NCBI GenBank assembly: GCA_013368375.1
Contig: JAACJP010000023.1
Coordinates: 124,001-188,000, forward strand
Reading direction: 5' to 3'
Origin: Tricholomella constricta
Taxonomy: Eukaryota > Basidiomycota > Agaricomycetes > Agaricales > Lyophyllaceae
DNA: 64,000 bases
Position numbers and translations under genes: made by a program. Positions 62,328-64,000 of the stretch are shown here, piece by piece. How positions within the stretch are numbered: the stretch's first letter is position 1; each line of letters starts with the position of its first letter. The notes below the pieces were generated by a model that worked only from the letters and a program-made list of their open reading frames with translations, was not told the origin of the DNA and did no database searches.

Positions 62328-63471
62328 ATGGCATTTCGCATTGGAGTGCGGGCAGGCCATCTACTCAGGAATATCTCTGTACGGCCGGCGGTCAGCTCTG
62401 CTGTAGCTTCTAGCAGACGTATACACTCTTCTTCCTCGTTCAAAGGCAAATAAATTTATCTACATCACGCTAACACCGCACACCAACTCACCCCTGCTAA
62501 TGTAGCTTCGGCTTCGCCATTCGTCGAGCCCACGTCACCCAACCCTACCGTCTCCCTGTATGCAGAGACCACCGAATCTCTCCATACCTATGGTTCCTAC
62601 CTTGTGCAGTCACTTCCCAAGTTCATCCAACAATTCTCTGTTGTAAAGGATGAATTGACACTCTATACCGCCCCCTCTGGCCTCATTCCCGTCCTCACGT
62701 TCTTGCGTGACCATTCGCAATGCCAGTTCAAGGCCCTCATGGATATCAGCGGCGTTGACTTCCCGGAGCGGGAGAAACGCTTCGAGGTCGTGTACCACCT
62801 CCTCAGCATCCAGCACCAAGGGAGAATTCGGGTCAAGACTTACGCAGGGGAGGCTGATCATGTACCTAGCGCCTGCGATCTATTCCGTGGCGCAGACTGG
62901 TATGTTCATCAGTTTCTACCAGCGACAACGCAAGCTCACGATGCCGACATAGGTACGAAAGGGAGGCATGGGATCTTTTTGGAATCTTTTTCAGCGGCCA
63001 CCCAGACCTGTGTGTCTTTTCAACAATATTCTTCCCAATAACCGCATCTAACTGTTGATTGTAGTCGCCGGATACTTACAGATTATGGTACGCAATTTTC
63101 TGTCTCAAAATGACTTCCTGCTGAACGTCGCACAGGATTCGAGGGACATCCTCTGCGCAAAGACTTCCCATTGACCGTATGTATCTTAAAGTAATTGACA
63201 CTATTTTGACGGCCAAATGACCTTGACAGGGTTATACCGAGCTCCGTTACGACGAGGAACGGAAACGCGTCGTTTACGAACCTTTGCAGTTGACTCAGGC
63301 CTTCCGGTGCGCTCCTTTGCATCCTTTTATTTTCGACCTTTCTGATTCTTTCATTACAGCAACTTCGAGTCCCTTTCGCCATGGGAGCAAGTTGGAGATG
63401 GAACGACTCCTCGCAGACCGGACGATCTTAAGCCTCTTCCCCCGCCAAAACCCGAGGAGCCCAAAAAGTGA
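62328..63471 (+). CDS. NADH:ubiquinone oxidoreductase 30-kDa subunit (NDUFS3/NuoC)
   Basis: A core hydrophilic-arm subunit of mitochondrial complex I. The first exon from 62328 encodes a presequence (MAFRIGVRAGHLLRNISVRP). It joins to an exon at 62506 reading ASASPFVEPTSPNPTVSLYA. The donor is either GC at 62446 or GT at 62419; both keep frame. The core has ALMDISGVDFPEREKRFEVV, YHLLSIQHQGRIRVKTYAGE and WYEREAWDLFGIFFSGHP-DL, then [20 protein letters not shown] and RVVYEPLQLTQAFRNFE. This is the 30-kDa signature region. The tail ends PPPKPEEPKK, stop 63469-63471. Several short introns. An intact gene. Confidence 0.93.
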
Positions 63472-63581
63472 TTGAGGCTGCCGCTACATACATTCAACAG
63501 AGGGTATAAATAAATTCATTATCGTCATATCTGGTCATTCCAGTCGCGTGAACGTCAGAAACAGGTAGATCATACAAATAG

Positions 63582-64000
63582 TCACGACTCCTCTACTTTA
63601 TCGTCATTCTCCTGCAACTCCCCACCACCAGCTTCCTTGCCCTCCTCAGTTTCGGCTTTCCCTGATTTTCCCTGACCGCCCCAACCCATCCTCGTGACCA
63701 GATACTCCTGCCCAATAACTTCAACACCAACCCTCAATGCCTCAGCAACCAAGTCTTCCACCCATTCAAATTCATCCCACAGGTTTAGCCACTTGCCTGG
63801 AACAGCCTGAGTGATGGTGGTGTGTGTCAACTGGTGTTCGGGATCTGACAGATACAACAGGAATTGAAGATGTCGCTTCTGAGCTACCTCAGAATCCCCG
63901 CTTTGGGGAGCAGAAGTATTGGAAACATCATAGGTAGTAAAATAGGGCTGCACGCGCAGATAAACGTGGGAGTAGGTCGTTGGAGTTTGTGTGGTAGCAG
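63582..64000 (-). CDS. 3' end of unrecognised gene (partial)
   Basis: The frame is open to the right edge of the window, so the gene starts outside it. The visible C terminus reads TYSHVYLRVQPYFTTYDVSN, then LQFLLYLSDPEHQLTHTTIT and VPGKWLNLWDEFEWVEDLVA, then EALRVGVEVIGQEYLVTRMG. The last ~30 residues are Gly/Glu-rich. The Trp-rich block looks like a real folded domain. I do not recognise the family. It is convergent with the complex I gene, with 110 bases between the stops. Confidence 0.5.
   Translation of the reverse strand, partial: ATTQTPTTYSHVYLRVQPYFTTYDVSNTSAPQSGDSEVAQKRHLQFLLYLSDPEHQLTHTTITQAVPGKWLNLWDEFEWVEDLVAEALRVGVEVIGQEYLVTRMGWGGQGKSGKAETEEGKEAGGGELQENDDKVEES

Overview
The window is nuclear DNA from a filamentous basidiomycete, most likely an Agaricomycete. 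The evidence is: dense genes on both strands; introns of about 50-60 nt in nearly every gene; GT-AG borders with short branch-point sequences; and protein families typical of mushroom-forming fungi. These include multi-copy GH18 chitinases with CBM5/12 modules, a fungal BTG/Tob protein, a Blm10 proteasome activator and a DinB-like protein. I see no bacterial genes, rRNA, tRNA, CRISPR array or clear transposon. Most gene models were assembled by hand by joining exons across introns, so internal exon borders are less certain than identities.

Layout. 1-0.7 kb (+) is the 3' end of an unrecognised gene. 1.1-2.7 kb (-) is choline kinase. 4.5-7.0 kb (-) is a DHA2-type MFS transporter. 7.9-9.7 kb (-) is a mitochondrial DnaJ (Mdj1). 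10.4-11.0 kb (-) is a small SET-domain protein, divergent from CK2 alpha at 11.1-12.5 kb (+). 13.2-17.8 kb (+) holds two tandem secreted GH18 chitinases. 19.0-20.5 kb (-) is a DEDDy 3'-5' exonuclease. 20.9-21.7 kb (+) is a His/Pro-rich conserved protein. 22.4-24.0 kb (+) is a RING protein, followed almost without a gap by an unrecognised secreted or membrane protein (24.0-26.0 kb). 26.3-27.1 kb (-) is TRAX, divergent from a HIT protein (27.1-28.1 kb, +). 28.3-36.8 kb (-) is the very large proteasome activator Blm10/PA200.

The second half continues with an Rxt2-like protein, a REX4-fold protein lacking its catalytic residues, and biotin synthase (37.1-41.9 kb, all -). A tiny ORF and a BTG/Tob protein (-) come next, then ribosomal protein eS27 (+). 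Four minus-strand genes follow: acyl-CoA thioesterase, XPA/Rad14, the Rpd3 deacetylase and a DinB-like protein. The end holds succinyl-CoA ligase beta (+), a large disordered BAT2-like protein (-), splicing factor SPF27 (-), complex I 30-kDa subunit (+) and a truncated unknown gene (-).

Most genes are housekeeping and do not form one pathway. Linked themes are chromatin (SET, Rxt2-like, Rpd3), RNA and DNA metabolism (exonuclease, TRAX, XPA, SPF27) and mitochondria (Mdj1, Bio2, Lsc2, NDUFS3). The most notable observations are homologous 8-nt micro-exons in both chitinases, the HbYX tail of Blm10 created by splicing to an 8-nt terminal coding exon, and the dead REX4-like exonuclease. I did not find a convincing new multi-gene system.
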